A stretch of DNA of 64,000 bases from a virus. The translations under genes were made by a program, and so were the position numbers. Within the stretch, counting starts at the first letter, position 1. Each line of letters begins with the position of its first letter. The stretch lies in IMG/VR virus record IMGVR_UViG_3300032931_001151, positions 62,001 through 126,000 of that record; one strand, given 5' to 3'. Under the pieces are notes generated by a model. The model saw only the letters and a program-made list of their open reading frames with translations. It had not been told where the DNA came from and did not search any database. This document shows positions 7,012 through 14,549 of the stretch, piece after piece.

Positions 7012-7677
7012 ATGGAAAATATTATTGAAATTGAGTTAAATCCGGAATTTCATATAAGCAAATTTCTAACCACTAACGTTAGAAAGTTGGCATTGTACAT
7101 TCCTACTATTGATCAATTAATGCCAACCGAAAGTAACTATTTTGGTCTAAAGGAGATGACATATGGTAATATCATATTAGATCAAGAAAGCGGATTGGTG
7201 GCTTTAACGGTTAGACAATTCTTTAAAGCATTACTTTCAAATATGCCATATGCGTATGAAATCGCTTGCACTCCCCATTCCAATATAGTAGCGGATTCCC
7301 AATTAGGATTTGAAATATTAAATTTCGGAAAAACCCATCTTATTTCTAAGCCCATTATAGATAAGTACTTAAAAAGCTTCACAGAAGATAAAATAACGGG
7401 GAATTATACAAGAGCATATAGAATCGGAACCGTTCTAAAGAGATTGTATAGAGGATTAAGAACTACCGAAATGACGAACGAAGAAACCGAATTATATAAC
7501 CACTTATTAAGTGATACCGTTAAATTAGAAGATATTGAATTTTCTTTAACGCATATGGATGTTGAATTCCAATCTATTGAGCCTACTATAAACTATAATG
7601 ATATATTTCCACCAATTGATATAAATTACATAAATCAATTTTTAATTCAAACCCATAAGGATTACTTAAAACTATGA
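7012..7677 (+). CDS. hypothetical protein, possible degenerate nucleotidyltransferase
   Basis: A 221-residue protein. The stretch SGLVALTVRQFFKALLSNMPYAYEIACTP and the later YTRAYRIGTVLKRLYRGLRTTEM resemble the body of phage/bacterial DNA-polymerase-beta-type nucleotidyltransferases (RlaP/YcgL-like, which have D.T..sl..F...L..gNP...E and K...H..RLL...e.L...G). The N-terminal catalytic GS...SDiD signature is not seen, so if related it has lost activity. The match is by eye and weak. Its translation is set by the hairpin at 6976-7011. The next gene overlaps by four bases (ATGA). Confidence 0.45.
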   Translation: MENIIEIELNPEFHISKFLTTNVRKLALYIPTIDQLMPTESNYFGLKEMTYGNIILDQESGLVALTVRQFFKALLSNMPYAYEIACTPHSNIVADSQLGFEILNFGKTHLISKPIIDKYLKSFTEDKITGNYTRAYRIGTVLKRLYRGLRTTEMTNEETELYNHLLSDTVKLEDIEFSLTHMDVEFQSIEPTINYNDIFPPIDINYINQFLIQTHKDYLKL

Positions 7678-8000
7678 CATTAGAAGAAGATGTTACTTGG
7701 ATTATGGAGAGATGTCCGAAATTAAACTCTTTAGCCGTTTTAGAGCCATCAGCACAAGCAATTGCTATTATGTTGGCAATCGGGGGAAATAACCCCTTCA
7801 ATGAACAAGAAATGGCTAAACTATCGCTTGTTGGCATCATAGCCATGCATTGCCGCAAAATAGATGAAGAAAGATTTCAAACGTTGTCTCCTTACGCTTA
7901 CTTACAAATTGCCAACGCTTATATAGATGAAAATGATACATCGGGGGTTAATTATAAGGAACTCGTAAATAAAATTAAAAATATTATAAAGTTAATTTAA
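7674..8000 (+). CDS. hypothetical protein, 108 aa
   Basis: A 108-residue, mainly helical protein (MTLEEDVTWIMERCPKLNSL...). It has an Ala-rich hydrophobic middle (PSAQAIAIMLAIGG) that is probably buried helix rather than a membrane span. The start overlaps the previous stop in an ATGA junction. No recognised family. Confidence 0.6.
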   Translation: MTLEEDVTWIMERCPKLNSLAVLEPSAQAIAIMLAIGGNNPFNEQEMAKLSLVGIIAMHCRKIDEERFQTLSPYAYLQIANAYIDENDTSGVNYKELVNKIKNIIKLI

Positions 8001-8004
8001 TTAA

Positions 8005-8012
8005 TATAAATA
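8005..8012 (+). promoter_or_regulatory. possible T4-late-type promoter (TATAAATA)
   Basis: TATAAATA, the T4 late-promoter consensus, lies between the stop at 8000 and the ATG at 8029, with no -35 hexamer. In DNA this AT-rich the octamer also occurs by chance, so only its position supports it. Confidence 0.3.
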
Positions 8013-8028
8013 GGTTTAGGAGATACAA

Positions 8029-8334
8029 ATGGATAATTTTTCTACTTGGTACTACAATAATAAGAATAAAAAAGTTGACGTATCAATGGCACCATCAGAA
8101 AAGATGTTTTTTGATGTTGTTGGTATAAAAATTCCATCTCTTAAGGCTTTCATATCTTGGTTAATATTGAAGAAATTGATTAATCCAATAATTAAAGAAA
8201 AAGATAAGAAAACATTGAATTTATTGTCCTTACCGGTTGAAAAAAAAGTTCATTATCTCGTTAGTAAATTGAAAGATATAGATAAACTAGCTAATGAGTA
8301 TAATAAAATATTTGGGGAATCGCCCAAAGAATAA
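8029..8334 (+). CDS. hypothetical protein, 101 aa
   Basis: A basic 101-residue protein (MDNFSTWYYNNKNKKVDVSM...). The hydrophobic stretch LKAFISWLILKKLI, around residues 45-58, is too short and charged at its end for a clear membrane span. Ribosome site TTAGGAGA. No recognised family. Confidence 0.6.
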   Translation: MDNFSTWYYNNKNKKVDVSMAPSEKMFFDVVGIKIPSLKAFISWLILKKLINPIIKEKDKKTLNLLSLPVEKKVHYLVSKLKDIDKLANEYNKIFGESPKE

Positions 8335-8368
8335 TTAAGTTTATCTTGTGAATTAATGAAAGGCTGTT

Positions 8369-8542
8369 ATGATATTATTCATAGGTATGATTTTATGCTC
8401 ATTGATTTTATGGGCATTCTCTCACTTTGGAATTAAAAATTACGAATACGATCACGAAGAAAGTATGCTTACTGCTAAAATAGTTAATTTAATAGTATTT
8501 GCTATATTGTTAACATTAATAAGTTTGAAGCATTTTTTATGA
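8369..8542 (+). CDS. small two-span membrane protein, 57 aa
   Basis: A short gene with AAAGG seven bases before its ATG. The product has a hydrophobic N-terminal segment (MILFIGMILCSLILWAFSHF, residues 1-20), a charged loop (KNYEYDHEES), and a second hydrophobic segment (KIVNLIVFAILLTLISL, residues 37-53). This is the profile of a two-span inner-membrane miniprotein, as often seen near rII and lysis-control genes. No family can be named. Confidence 0.6.
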   Translation: MILFIGMILCSLILWAFSHFGIKNYEYDHEESMLTAKIVNLIVFAILLTLISLKHFL

Positions 8543-8577
8543 ATTTGGAAGTATAATAACAATTAAGGAGAACATTT

Positions 8578-8805
8578 ATGTCATATGCTACATCACAGGG
8601 TAAAGCCTACACTCTAATGGATCTTGAAAGACTTGCAAAAGTTGAGACTTTCGGACAATTCACCGGAGCTATCTTAGGACTTATCCAAAGATCCAAACAA
8701 CTTGAAGCTGAAAACGCCTTCTATAAAAAGAATGCATTAGATGCCGAATCATATAAAAGCCAATTGATGGAATTAAGAAGAGAAGTAAACGAATTAAAGA
8801 AGTAA
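8578..8805 (+). CDS. coiled-coil small protein, 75 aa
   Basis: A 75-residue protein starting MSYATSQGKAYTLMDLERLA. The second half (RSKQLEAENAFYKKNALDAES, then QLMELRREVNELKK) has clear heptad spacing and is predicted to be a coiled coil. Ribosome site TAAGGAG. A TATAAT at 8552-8557 lies just upstream but has no -35. Function unknown. Confidence 0.65.
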   Translation: MSYATSQGKAYTLMDLERLAKVETFGQFTGAILGLIQRSKQLEAENAFYKKNALDAESYKSQLMELRREVNELKK

Positions 8806-8808
8806 AAT

Positions 8809-9939
8809 ATGAAAAGCGAACAAGTTAATTTATTTAAGAATATTCTTGAAATTAGTAGCGACTTACCTATATATCTATATGGTAAGTCGCTATTGTTTCT
8901 ATTTTTAAATAGAGAACCCAATTCTATTGACTTGTTCATAAAAAGCAAACACGTTTCAGAAGAAGTAATATTTAAATTAAAAAGTTTGAGTGATAAGATT
9001 AATGTATCTTTTGGAAAAGAACTAGTTTTTGATTCCGAAATATTCACAATTAATTGTATTTCTTGTGAATTGAGAAATGTTCTTGAAAAAATCGGAAGCA
9101 TTGAAGGTAAACACCTAACATTAAACGACCTTCAAAAAAGAATTATTAGATTTATTGATAAAGATGGATCATCTAAAAATCCTAAACATATTATGGAAGC
9201 CATACTATTTTCGGGAGAAATAGACTTTAATCTTGAAATAGATACAATGAAACATATCTTTGTTAATAAATCAATAGTTAAACAACTCGTGAAAAGAGAT
9301 ATATTTCACTTAATAAAAAACATATATTTTAAGAGTGAGAAACCAAGAAAAACAATATCATTACTTAATACTCTTGGTATATCATTTGAATTATTTGATA
9401 CTATATTAGTGGAATCGGCAGTTCTTAATAATCTTGGAAAGAAAGATGTTAATGAATTTTTCGCATTAATATTTAATAATATTGATGAAGAACAACAAGA
9501 AAAATTCTTTATTGAAAAGGTAGGATTTCATTTAAGGGATGTTGATAAGGTATTACAAGTAACTAAAATATTAAATAGTGTTAATTCCCAAGATCCTACC
9601 CCGTTAAATGCTCGAAAGATGCTAAAAGTATATGGTAAGGATAGGGCTATGAGTCTTTATAGATTATTTAAAGCTATAGGATTAATAGAGTTATCTCAAC
9701 TTATCAAGTCAGAAAAGAATTCCCCAATAGAAATTGGTGATTTGTGCATAGATAAAGATTATATTAGTAAAGCATTTGGTGTAAATGAAGATGTGGCCAA
9801 AAAACTACTTGATTTGGCAATTGATATCGTTATAATTCAACCTGAGTTAAACGAGCCGATAAAACTTTTAAATGCTATTAATAAAAACCCACTAAAAAGG
9901 AACTTTCTATGCCAAGAGGAAGAAAAAAGAATTCTTTAA
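8809..9939 (+). CDS. degenerate CCA-adding-enzyme/poly(A)-polymerase-like protein
   Basis: 376 residues. The order of motifs resembles class II tRNA nucleotidyltransferases: LPIYLYGKSLLFLFLNREPNSIDLFI (residues about 19-44) stands where the family has YLVGGxVRDxLLGR...DiDl; HLTLNDLQKRIIRFID and PKHIMEAILFSGEIDFNLEIDTM (about 103-147) stand where it has DL..g.ir...dp and DPLRiLRaiRFaa.l.f.i...T. The catalytic DxD is reduced to SxD, and the Gly-Gly/Arg-Asp nucleotide loop is altered, so it is probably not an active nucleotidyltransferase. The C-terminal 200 residues are helical. Assignment by eye; moderate confidence. The next gene starts inside its last 31 bases. Confidence 0.5.
   Translation: MKSEQVNLFKNILEISSDLPIYLYGKSLLFLFLNREPNSIDLFIKSKHVSEEVIFKLKSLSDKINVSFGKELVFDSEIFTINCISCELRNVLEKIGSIEGKHLTLNDLQKRIIRFIDKDGSSKNPKHIMEAILFSGEIDFNLEIDTMKHIFVNKSIVKQLVKRDIFHLIKNIYFKSEKPRKTISLLNTLGISFELFDTILVESAVLNNLGKKDVNEFFALIFNNIDEEQQEKFFIEKVGFHLRDVDKVLQVTKILNSVNSQDPTPLNARKMLKVYGKDRAMSLYRLFKAIGLIELSQLIKSEKNSPIEIGDLCIDKDYISKAFGVNEDVAKKLLDLAIDIVIIQPELNEPIKLLNAINKNPLKRNFLCQEEEKRIL
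8856..8892 (+). repeat. 12-bp inverted repeat inside the start of the CCA-like gene
   Basis: TAGCGACTTACC (8856-8867) and GGTAAGTCGCTA (8881-8892) are perfectly complementary with a 13-base AT loop, 47 bases into the gene. The stem is half G+C, unusual for this region, and is followed by the T-rich TTGTTTCTATTTTT, so the RNA could act as an attenuator or processing site. Confidence 0.55.
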
Positions 9940-10496
9940 AAAAGAAAAACTCTTCTAAAAATGTTTCTAAAGAAGTACAAGATATATTCTTTAATACAGA
10001 CATTAAAGACGAAGAAGAAATTGTTGATACTACAACGGAAGAGACAATAGAATCTCCGGAAGAGATCCTATCAACGCTAGATGAAGATAAAGAGGTTGAA
10101 GTACCCGAAACCGTGCCTATTCCAGATGGTAGCATTAACGATACCGAACAATTTACGGTAGTTGCTTCATATTCCGATGACGGCGAAGAAGTTAAAACTG
10201 TACAATGTATAAGAAAAAATCAACCACCACCCGAATCTACTTGGGCCGATAAAAAATGTAAGTTTAAGTGTGGACAAAAAATAATGCCTAGAGTAATAAA
10301 GAAAAAAGACATCCCAAATTATGAATGTGCCGTCGTTATTAGCCCCGGAACGTATCCCGACACATATATAATTAAAATATCTAGATCGTTAAATGAAACA
10401 CAAGTTATAGGAAATAATTGGGAAGAGGCAAGTGATAAATGTAAGCCATACGTTAGTTTTTGGGAAGCTAATTCACCACCAAAAAGGATTTTATGA
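9909..10496 (+). CDS. hypothetical protein with basic head and acidic linker
   Basis: 195 residues. The first 22 are very basic (MPRGRKKNSLKKKNSSKN), residues about 30-75 are acidic, and a compact C-terminal part contains CKFKCGQKIMPRVIKKKDIPNYECAVV, with cysteine pairs that could bind a metal. The start follows AAAAGGAA and lies within the end of the previous gene. It overlaps the kinase-like gene that follows by four bases. No recognised family. Confidence 0.6.
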   Translation: MPRGRKKNSLKKKNSSKNVSKEVQDIFFNTDIKDEEEIVDTTTEETIESPEEILSTLDEDKEVEVPETVPIPDGSINDTEQFTVVASYSDDGEEVKTVQCIRKNQPPPESTWADKKCKFKCGQKIMPRVIKKKDIPNYECAVVISPGTYPDTYIIKISRSLNETQVIGNNWEEASDKCKPYVSFWEANSPPKRIL

Positions 10497-10978
10497 TTGA
10501 TACTTCCAATCCCATAGTATTAGTAGGAGTTGGAGCGCCAGGTAGTGGAAAATCTACTTGGTGGAGTGAAGGATTGAAAAATGGACTAATTCCAAGACAA
10601 TCTACTAGAATAAATATGGATGAAATTAGATTACATTTAACGGGAAGCGAATCCGACCAAAGTCAAAATAATACTGTTGCTAAATTGGCCGAAGAACAAT
10701 TAAAATCTAATTTGTCAAACAAAACTCCGGTAATCTTTTGGGATAACACCTCGGCTAAACGGAAATATAGAAAATCTATAATTGACTTGGCTAAAATGTC
10801 TAATTATAAGATAATCGCAATATATTGGGATATACCACTACAAACTTGTTTGGAACGCAACAAAAGTAGGGCACGGATGGTCCCCGAAGATGTTATTCTT
10901 AAAATGTATAATAGCATTAAAGAGATTCCTCCTACTAAAAATGAAGGTTTTGATGATATAATAGTTATCAACAATTGA
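10493..10978 (+). CDS. P-loop kinase of the polynucleotide-kinase (PseT N-domain) type
   Basis: 161 residues, the size of a lone kinase domain. The Walker A motif GAPGSGKST is at residues 14-22, followed by RINMDEIR (Asp43 as likely base), the strand PVIFWDNTSAKRKYR, and the arginine-rich lid segment ERNKSRARMVPEDVI. This is the AAA_33/T4 PseT kinase layout; the phosphatase domain found in T4 PseT (301 aa) is absent. The likely reaction is phosphorylation of a 5'-hydroxyl on RNA or DNA, as in repair of cleaved tRNA, but another small substrate is possible. Confidence 0.7.
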   Translation: MIDTSNPIVLVGVGAPGSGKSTWWSEGLKNGLIPRQSTRINMDEIRLHLTGSESDQSQNNTVAKLAEEQLKSNLSNKTPVIFWDNTSAKRKYRKSIIDLAKMSNYKIIAIYWDIPLQTCLERNKSRARMVPEDVILKMYNSIKEIPPTKNEGFDDIIVINN

Positions 10979-10987
10979 AAGGGCTTT

Positions 10988-11500
10988 ATGGCAAACTTTG
11001 AAAATAAAGATACACCAAGCAAACTTGATACTGGATGGAAAGAAGGCGCTTATATTAAATCTATAATTGATATTGATAGCGGGGATCCATCATACGAAGA
11101 TAAAGATTGTACTACTTTATCATTTGCTTGGTTTAGAGTTGAATCAAATATGCAACCTTCTCAAAAAGAAGAAATAGAGAAACAAGAAGCAATGAAAAAG
11201 CAATACGACTTAAAAGTCATTAATAAGTATGGAATGCCATATGGCATGCCTATGCCAAAAGAAGTTAAAGATAAGATCCGTAAAATGGAAGAGGAACAAG
11301 CTCAAAAAAGTAATAAGTGGATGAAAAAGAGACAAAAACTTATAAACAAACAAATTGAAAAAGATATGAAGAAGAAGAAAATTGATGAGGAAAGACAAAA
11401 ATCAGCATTGCTAGTAGATAATAGCACGTCATCTAATACTAGTAACATAATTGACGCCAATAAACCAATATCACCAACATTGCTAACATTTTTGAAGTGA
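10988..11500 (+). CDS. hypothetical protein, Lys/Glu-rich helical
   Basis: 170 residues. After an N-terminal segment (MANFENKDTPSKLDTGWKEG) the protein is dominated by charged helix, including KDKIRKMEEEQAQKSNKWMK and QKLINKQIEKDMKKKKIDEE, probably a long coiled coil, between about residues 55 and 140, and ends in a Ser/Thr-rich tail. The short GMPYGMPMPKE repeat interrupts the helix. Function unknown. Confidence 0.6.
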   Translation: MANFENKDTPSKLDTGWKEGAYIKSIIDIDSGDPSYEDKDCTTLSFAWFRVESNMQPSQKEEIEKQEAMKKQYDLKVINKYGMPYGMPMPKEVKDKIRKMEEEQAQKSNKWMKKRQKLINKQIEKDMKKKKIDEERQKSALLVDNSTSSNTSNIIDANKPISPTLLTFLK

Positions 11501-11504
11501 TATT

Positions 11505-12152
11505 ATGAAATATATATTTTTATTTGGCCATAGACAACAACACGGAAAAGATACTTGTTGCAATATTCTTGAAAATATATTAAAGAAGAAGAAAATATCA
11601 CATGCACGTACATATTTTGCAAAATTACTTAAGAAACAAGTATCGGAAAGATATAATCTAAATTTTGAAAAAATGGAAAATAATGATTATAAGTTGTGGT
11701 GCCCACCACATATAAAAAAGAAAATTGTTAGAACTACTGAAGGTCTAACACACGAAGTTATGAGAACCGTTAGAGATATACTAATAGAAGAGGGATGCAA
11801 AGGTAGAGAAATTTGGGAAAATACTTGGGCAAATGCGGCATATATGGAGTTATTTAGAGCCAATCCGGAAATAGGAATAATAAGCGACTATAGATATCCC
11901 TCTGAGTATATTACATTTTCTGCATCATTTGAAACATTTGAGAAAGAATACGAGAAGATTGAAAGACCTATACCTATTAGAGTATTGGTCCATAGACCTA
12001 ACGGAGTATTCAAAACCGACGGGGCTGACGGGGAGTTGCCCGACATAGACCCAATTGCCTGGGATTATGTTATATTAAATGATAAAAGCGTTGGATGGGA
12101 AGAGCATTTGGAGAATCAATTAGAAGACATACTTAAAAAATTAGGAGTTTAA
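11505..12152 (+). CDS. deoxynucleoside-monophosphate-kinase-like protein
   Basis: 215 residues. The N-terminal P-loop variant FGHRQQHGKDT (residues 7-17) is the form seen in T4 gp1-type dNMP kinases, and RTVRDILIEEGCKGREIWENTWANA followed by IISDYRYPSEY matches the family's second conserved block. T4 gp1 (241 aa) phosphorylates dGMP, dTMP and 5-hydroxymethyl-dCMP. Together with dCMP deaminase, dUTPase and the MazG-like protein it makes a dNTP-supply set. The residues that would fix the substrate cannot be read here. Confidence 0.7.
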   Translation: MKYIFLFGHRQQHGKDTCCNILENILKKKKISHARTYFAKLLKKQVSERYNLNFEKMENNDYKLWCPPHIKKKIVRTTEGLTHEVMRTVRDILIEEGCKGREIWENTWANAAYMELFRANPEIGIISDYRYPSEYITFSASFETFEKEYEKIERPIPIRVLVHRPNGVFKTDGADGELPDIDPIAWDYVILNDKSVGWEEHLENQLEDILKKLGV

Positions 12153-12153
12153 A

Positions 12154-12441
12154 ATGGCCTTTAGATTTATAAAACTTAATAGAGCGAAGTGTTTGACTTG
12201 CGGCGATACTTTAATTTCAAAATCGGAAAGTGCAAGCACTCCGATTACTTGTAGTTGTGGAGGTTTAACCATTTCAGGTGGAGCAACCCATTCAATTAGA
12301 ACTGGTAAAAATTACAAAGATATGTGTATATTAGACTTTTCGGATTGCCCAGAAGTATCAATCGATACTCCAATCCCGCCTCCGGGAAGTGAAATAACTC
12401 CCGAAGAACTTGATGAAAGAAAGAGATACATCAAACAATAA
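12154..12441 (+). CDS. small zinc-ribbon-like protein
   Basis: 95 residues with Cys13-x2-Cys16 and Cys33-x-Cys35, suggesting a small zinc ribbon, followed by a segment (SIRTGKNYKDMCILDFSDCP) seen in uncharacterised phage proteins. The ATG is two bases after the preceding stop. Function unknown. Confidence 0.6.
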   Translation: MAFRFIKLNRAKCLTCGDTLISKSESASTPITCSCGGLTISGGATHSIRTGKNYKDMCILDFSDCPEVSIDTPIPPPGSEITPEELDERKRYIKQ

Positions 12442-12452
12442 AGGATCAACGT

Positions 12453-13067
12453 ATGTCATTCCAAGTAAAAACCCCGGAACAAGAAGTTAAAATTCCAGAA
12501 TATTGGAATGTTATATTTTTAAATGGTGAAATAAACGAAGGAACCGCTATTGATATATCTCAACGGTTGCTTTCAATTGATTTAATAAATCAAAATCTTG
12601 ATAAGCCTGAGCCAGTTAACTTAGTAATTAATAGTGGTGGCGGATCTTTAAATGCGGCTTGGCAAATTTGTGATATGATGGATTTTATAGATACTCCGGT
12701 CTATACAGTTGGTCTTGGAGTAATAGCTAGTGCGGCTCTTGTTATTTTTATGAACGGCAATAAAGGACATAGAATACTATCAAGTCGTTGCTCTTTAATG
12801 TCCCATCAATATTCATGGGGAGCGGTCGGAAATCACTCCGATTTATTAGCAGTTAGAAAAGAGCAAGATGTTACCATGGCAAAAATTCTAAAGCACTATA
12901 AAGAAACGACTAAACTATCGGAAAAAGTTATTACTGCCAATTTATTAAAAGAACACGATGTATGGTTAACACCCGAAGAAGCTATTAAATTTCACATAGC
13001 GGATAAAATCGTAACCACTAAAAAGAAAAAGAAAATAAATGGAAGAACGTCTAAAATCTCCAAGTGA
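12453..13067 (+). CDS. ClpP-like serine protease
   Basis: 204 residues, the length of a ClpP subunit. The catalytic triad can be placed: Ser93 in GVIASAALVIFMNG (family GxAaSm), His118 in SLMSHQYSWGAVGNHSD (family MiHQP.gg..G...D), and Asp169 in KEHDVWLTPEEA (family ERDRFLSAPEA). The opening IFLNGEINEGTA and NLVINSGGGSLNAAW are also ClpP-like. Cellular ClpP forms a tetradecamer fed by ClpX/ClpA; a phage copy may act in head maturation or redirect host proteolysis. No ClpX-like gene is nearby. The next gene overlaps its end by 29 bases. Confidence 0.85.
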   Translation: MSFQVKTPEQEVKIPEYWNVIFLNGEINEGTAIDISQRLLSIDLINQNLDKPEPVNLVINSGGGSLNAAWQICDMMDFIDTPVYTVGLGVIASAALVIFMNGNKGHRILSSRCSLMSHQYSWGAVGNHSDLLAVRKEQDVTMAKILKHYKETTKLSEKVITANLLKEHDVWLTPEEAIKFHIADKIVTTKKKKKINGRTSKISK

Positions 13068-13821
13068 GCTAATAGTACCAAACTTATCCAAATTAATACT
13101 TGATAATGATGAATTATCAAGTATTAATAAGTTTGAATCGGTTAATGTATCATTAGTTGCTCAAAATGGACTTGATATAGTTGAATCTATTAGAAATACA
13201 AATTTAATAACCGAAGAAGATGCGAAAAACATTAAGAATGCTCACGATTTCTTATTATCATCTTATACGGACGTTATTATCTATAACACAAGAATAGCAA
13301 AAGTAACTTCTATATTGTCTGATGGAAAATTCCCAACTAACGATTCTAAATTCTGGCAATGTAAAATGCAAGCGGAAGTTCATTTTAACGAATTTATACG
13401 AGCACTATATAAGTTAGATAGAGTAAAAATTGATATTGAAGAAATACAATATCAAATATTATGTCTTGATAATATGCTTAACAATGAAAATTCGGAAACT
13501 TCACAAATGGATAAAATAAAATTATCATTTGATAAGAGGCGGTTGGTTAATAAATTAAATCAATATATTCATGAAATGAAGTTACTTGAAAAAGATATTA
13601 AACAAAGACTCCGTGAAATAAACGATTGGTCAGAAATAGCGGAAGGATTTAAGAGTGCATGTGTGCATAGTACTTCCAATTATGAAGAACATACTATTAA
13701 TAGTCACATATTAGCATTACAAAATTATGTAAATAACGCTAAAACTCCCGAAGAAAAGAAGAACTTTGTTGACCAACTTAATACATTCTTAAGATTACTA
13801 GGAAAGCCGCCGATTAAATAA
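13039..13821 (+). CDS. hypothetical helical protein, 260 aa
   Basis: 260 residues, almost entirely helical with several coiled-coil-like stretches (KIDIEEIQYQILCLDNMLNN, KLLEKDIKQRLREINDWSEI). It starts inside the end of the ClpP-like gene and is the last + strand gene of the left block; its tail overlaps the tail of the convergent virion gene by eight bases. A 16-bp inverted repeat lies 53 bases into the gene. Function unknown. Confidence 0.6.
   Translation: MEERLKSPSELIVPNLSKLILDNDELSSINKFESVNVSLVAQNGLDIVESIRNTNLITEEDAKNIKNAHDFLLSSYTDVIIYNTRIAKVTSILSDGKFPTNDSKFWQCKMQAEVHFNEFIRALYKLDRVKIDIEEIQYQILCLDNMLNNENSETSQMDKIKLSFDKRRLVNKLNQYIHEMKLLEKDIKQRLREINDWSEIAEGFKSACVHSTSNYEEHTINSHILALQNYVNNAKTPEEKKNFVDQLNTFLRLLGKPPIK
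13092..13128 (+). repeat. 16-bp perfect inverted repeat just after the ClpP-like gene
   Basis: ATTAATACTTGATAAT (13092-13107) and ATTATCAAGTATTAAT (13113-13128) pair perfectly around a 5-base loop (GATGA). The repeat is 25 bases past the stop of the ClpP-like gene and inside the overlapping next gene. No T run follows, so it is not a classical terminator; RNA processing, mRNA 3'-end protection or a protein-binding palindrome are possible. Confidence 0.65.
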
Positions 13822-14536
13822 AAGACCCGTTCTCTAACGGTATAAATGGGTCACATGTAATTGGATACTCTATTGTTCCGGCGTTTCCAACCCAACTTAC
13901 AACTAATTGGCAACCATAATCTTGAACTAAAATTCCATTTCTTCCTATAAGAGATTTCATCAAGAAAACAACGTTGCTTTCCCCTGGAGTTCCGATAGTC
14001 CCATAATAAGTTCCTATTCCATACCCAGTGTTCTCAAATTGATATTTCCATGCTTGTAAGTATAGTGTACAATGACTATTAATAGTTTTATTATTTATTC
14101 CCCCATCATTCCAAATAAAATTTGAATCCAATCCACTAATAACAACCGTTCCATCGGTTGTTAAACTCTTAAATAGAGGTTTAGTTTTCATTGGTTCCGA
14201 ATAATCAACATTATATAAAATATTGTCACTTGGCCAATTTGAAGCATCACACGAAATAGCACTACATGGTCTAAAATCATACCATTTAGCATCTATTAAT
14301 ATATTAGAATCTACTGTATCAGCGGGATCCATTCTAATACAACTACCGGGTACTAGTGATGCTATTGATAGATAATATCCCGAAAAACAATTTTGATAGT
14401 ATTCATCGCTGTATGTTTTTTGAGAAAATGTCAAACTATTAGGAATTTTACCTAAATATACCATACCTTCATTTATACCCATATTATTGGCACTATATAT
14501 TTTATAAGGTAAATTTTGATTTATTAAAGTGGACAT
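13814..14536 (-). CDS. virion/tail-fibre accessory protein (paralogue of the next gene)
   Basis: 240 residues (MSTLINQNLPYKIYSANNMG...), beta-rich with scattered cysteines. Its C-terminal part, YYGTIGTPGESNVVFLMKS followed by a VQDYGCQLVVSW segment, matches YYGSIGTPGNSNVVWKFKE in the neighbouring 186-aa protein, so the two share a domain. It is the last gene of the late block and ends where the + strand block ends. Probably a peripheral virion protein; no named family. Confidence 0.6.
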   Translation of the reverse strand: MSTLINQNLPYKIYSANNMGINEGMVYLGKIPNSLTFSQKTYSDEYYQNCFSGYYLSIASLVPGSCIRMDPADTVDSNILIDAKWYDFRPCSAISCDASNWPSDNILYNVDYSEPMKTKPLFKSLTTDGTVVISGLDSNFIWNDGGINNKTINSHCTLYLQAWKYQFENTGYGIGTYYGTIGTPGESNVVFLMKSLIGRNGILVQDYGCQLVVSWVGNAGTIEYPITCDPFIPLENGSFI

Positions 14537-14549
14537 ATTGTTTTCCTAA

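Noticed and set aside
8552-8557. TATAAT before the coiled-coil gene at 8578.
   Set aside because: No -35 at 16-17 bases, no extended -10 and no hairpin; in DNA this AT-rich the hexamer alone is weak evidence.
13824-13852. Small nested palindromes (CCGTT/AACGG and GACCC/GGGTC) where the + and - blocks converge, considered as a two-way terminator.
   Set aside because: Stems of 5 bp without T runs on either side; not enough to call, although a terminator would be expected here.
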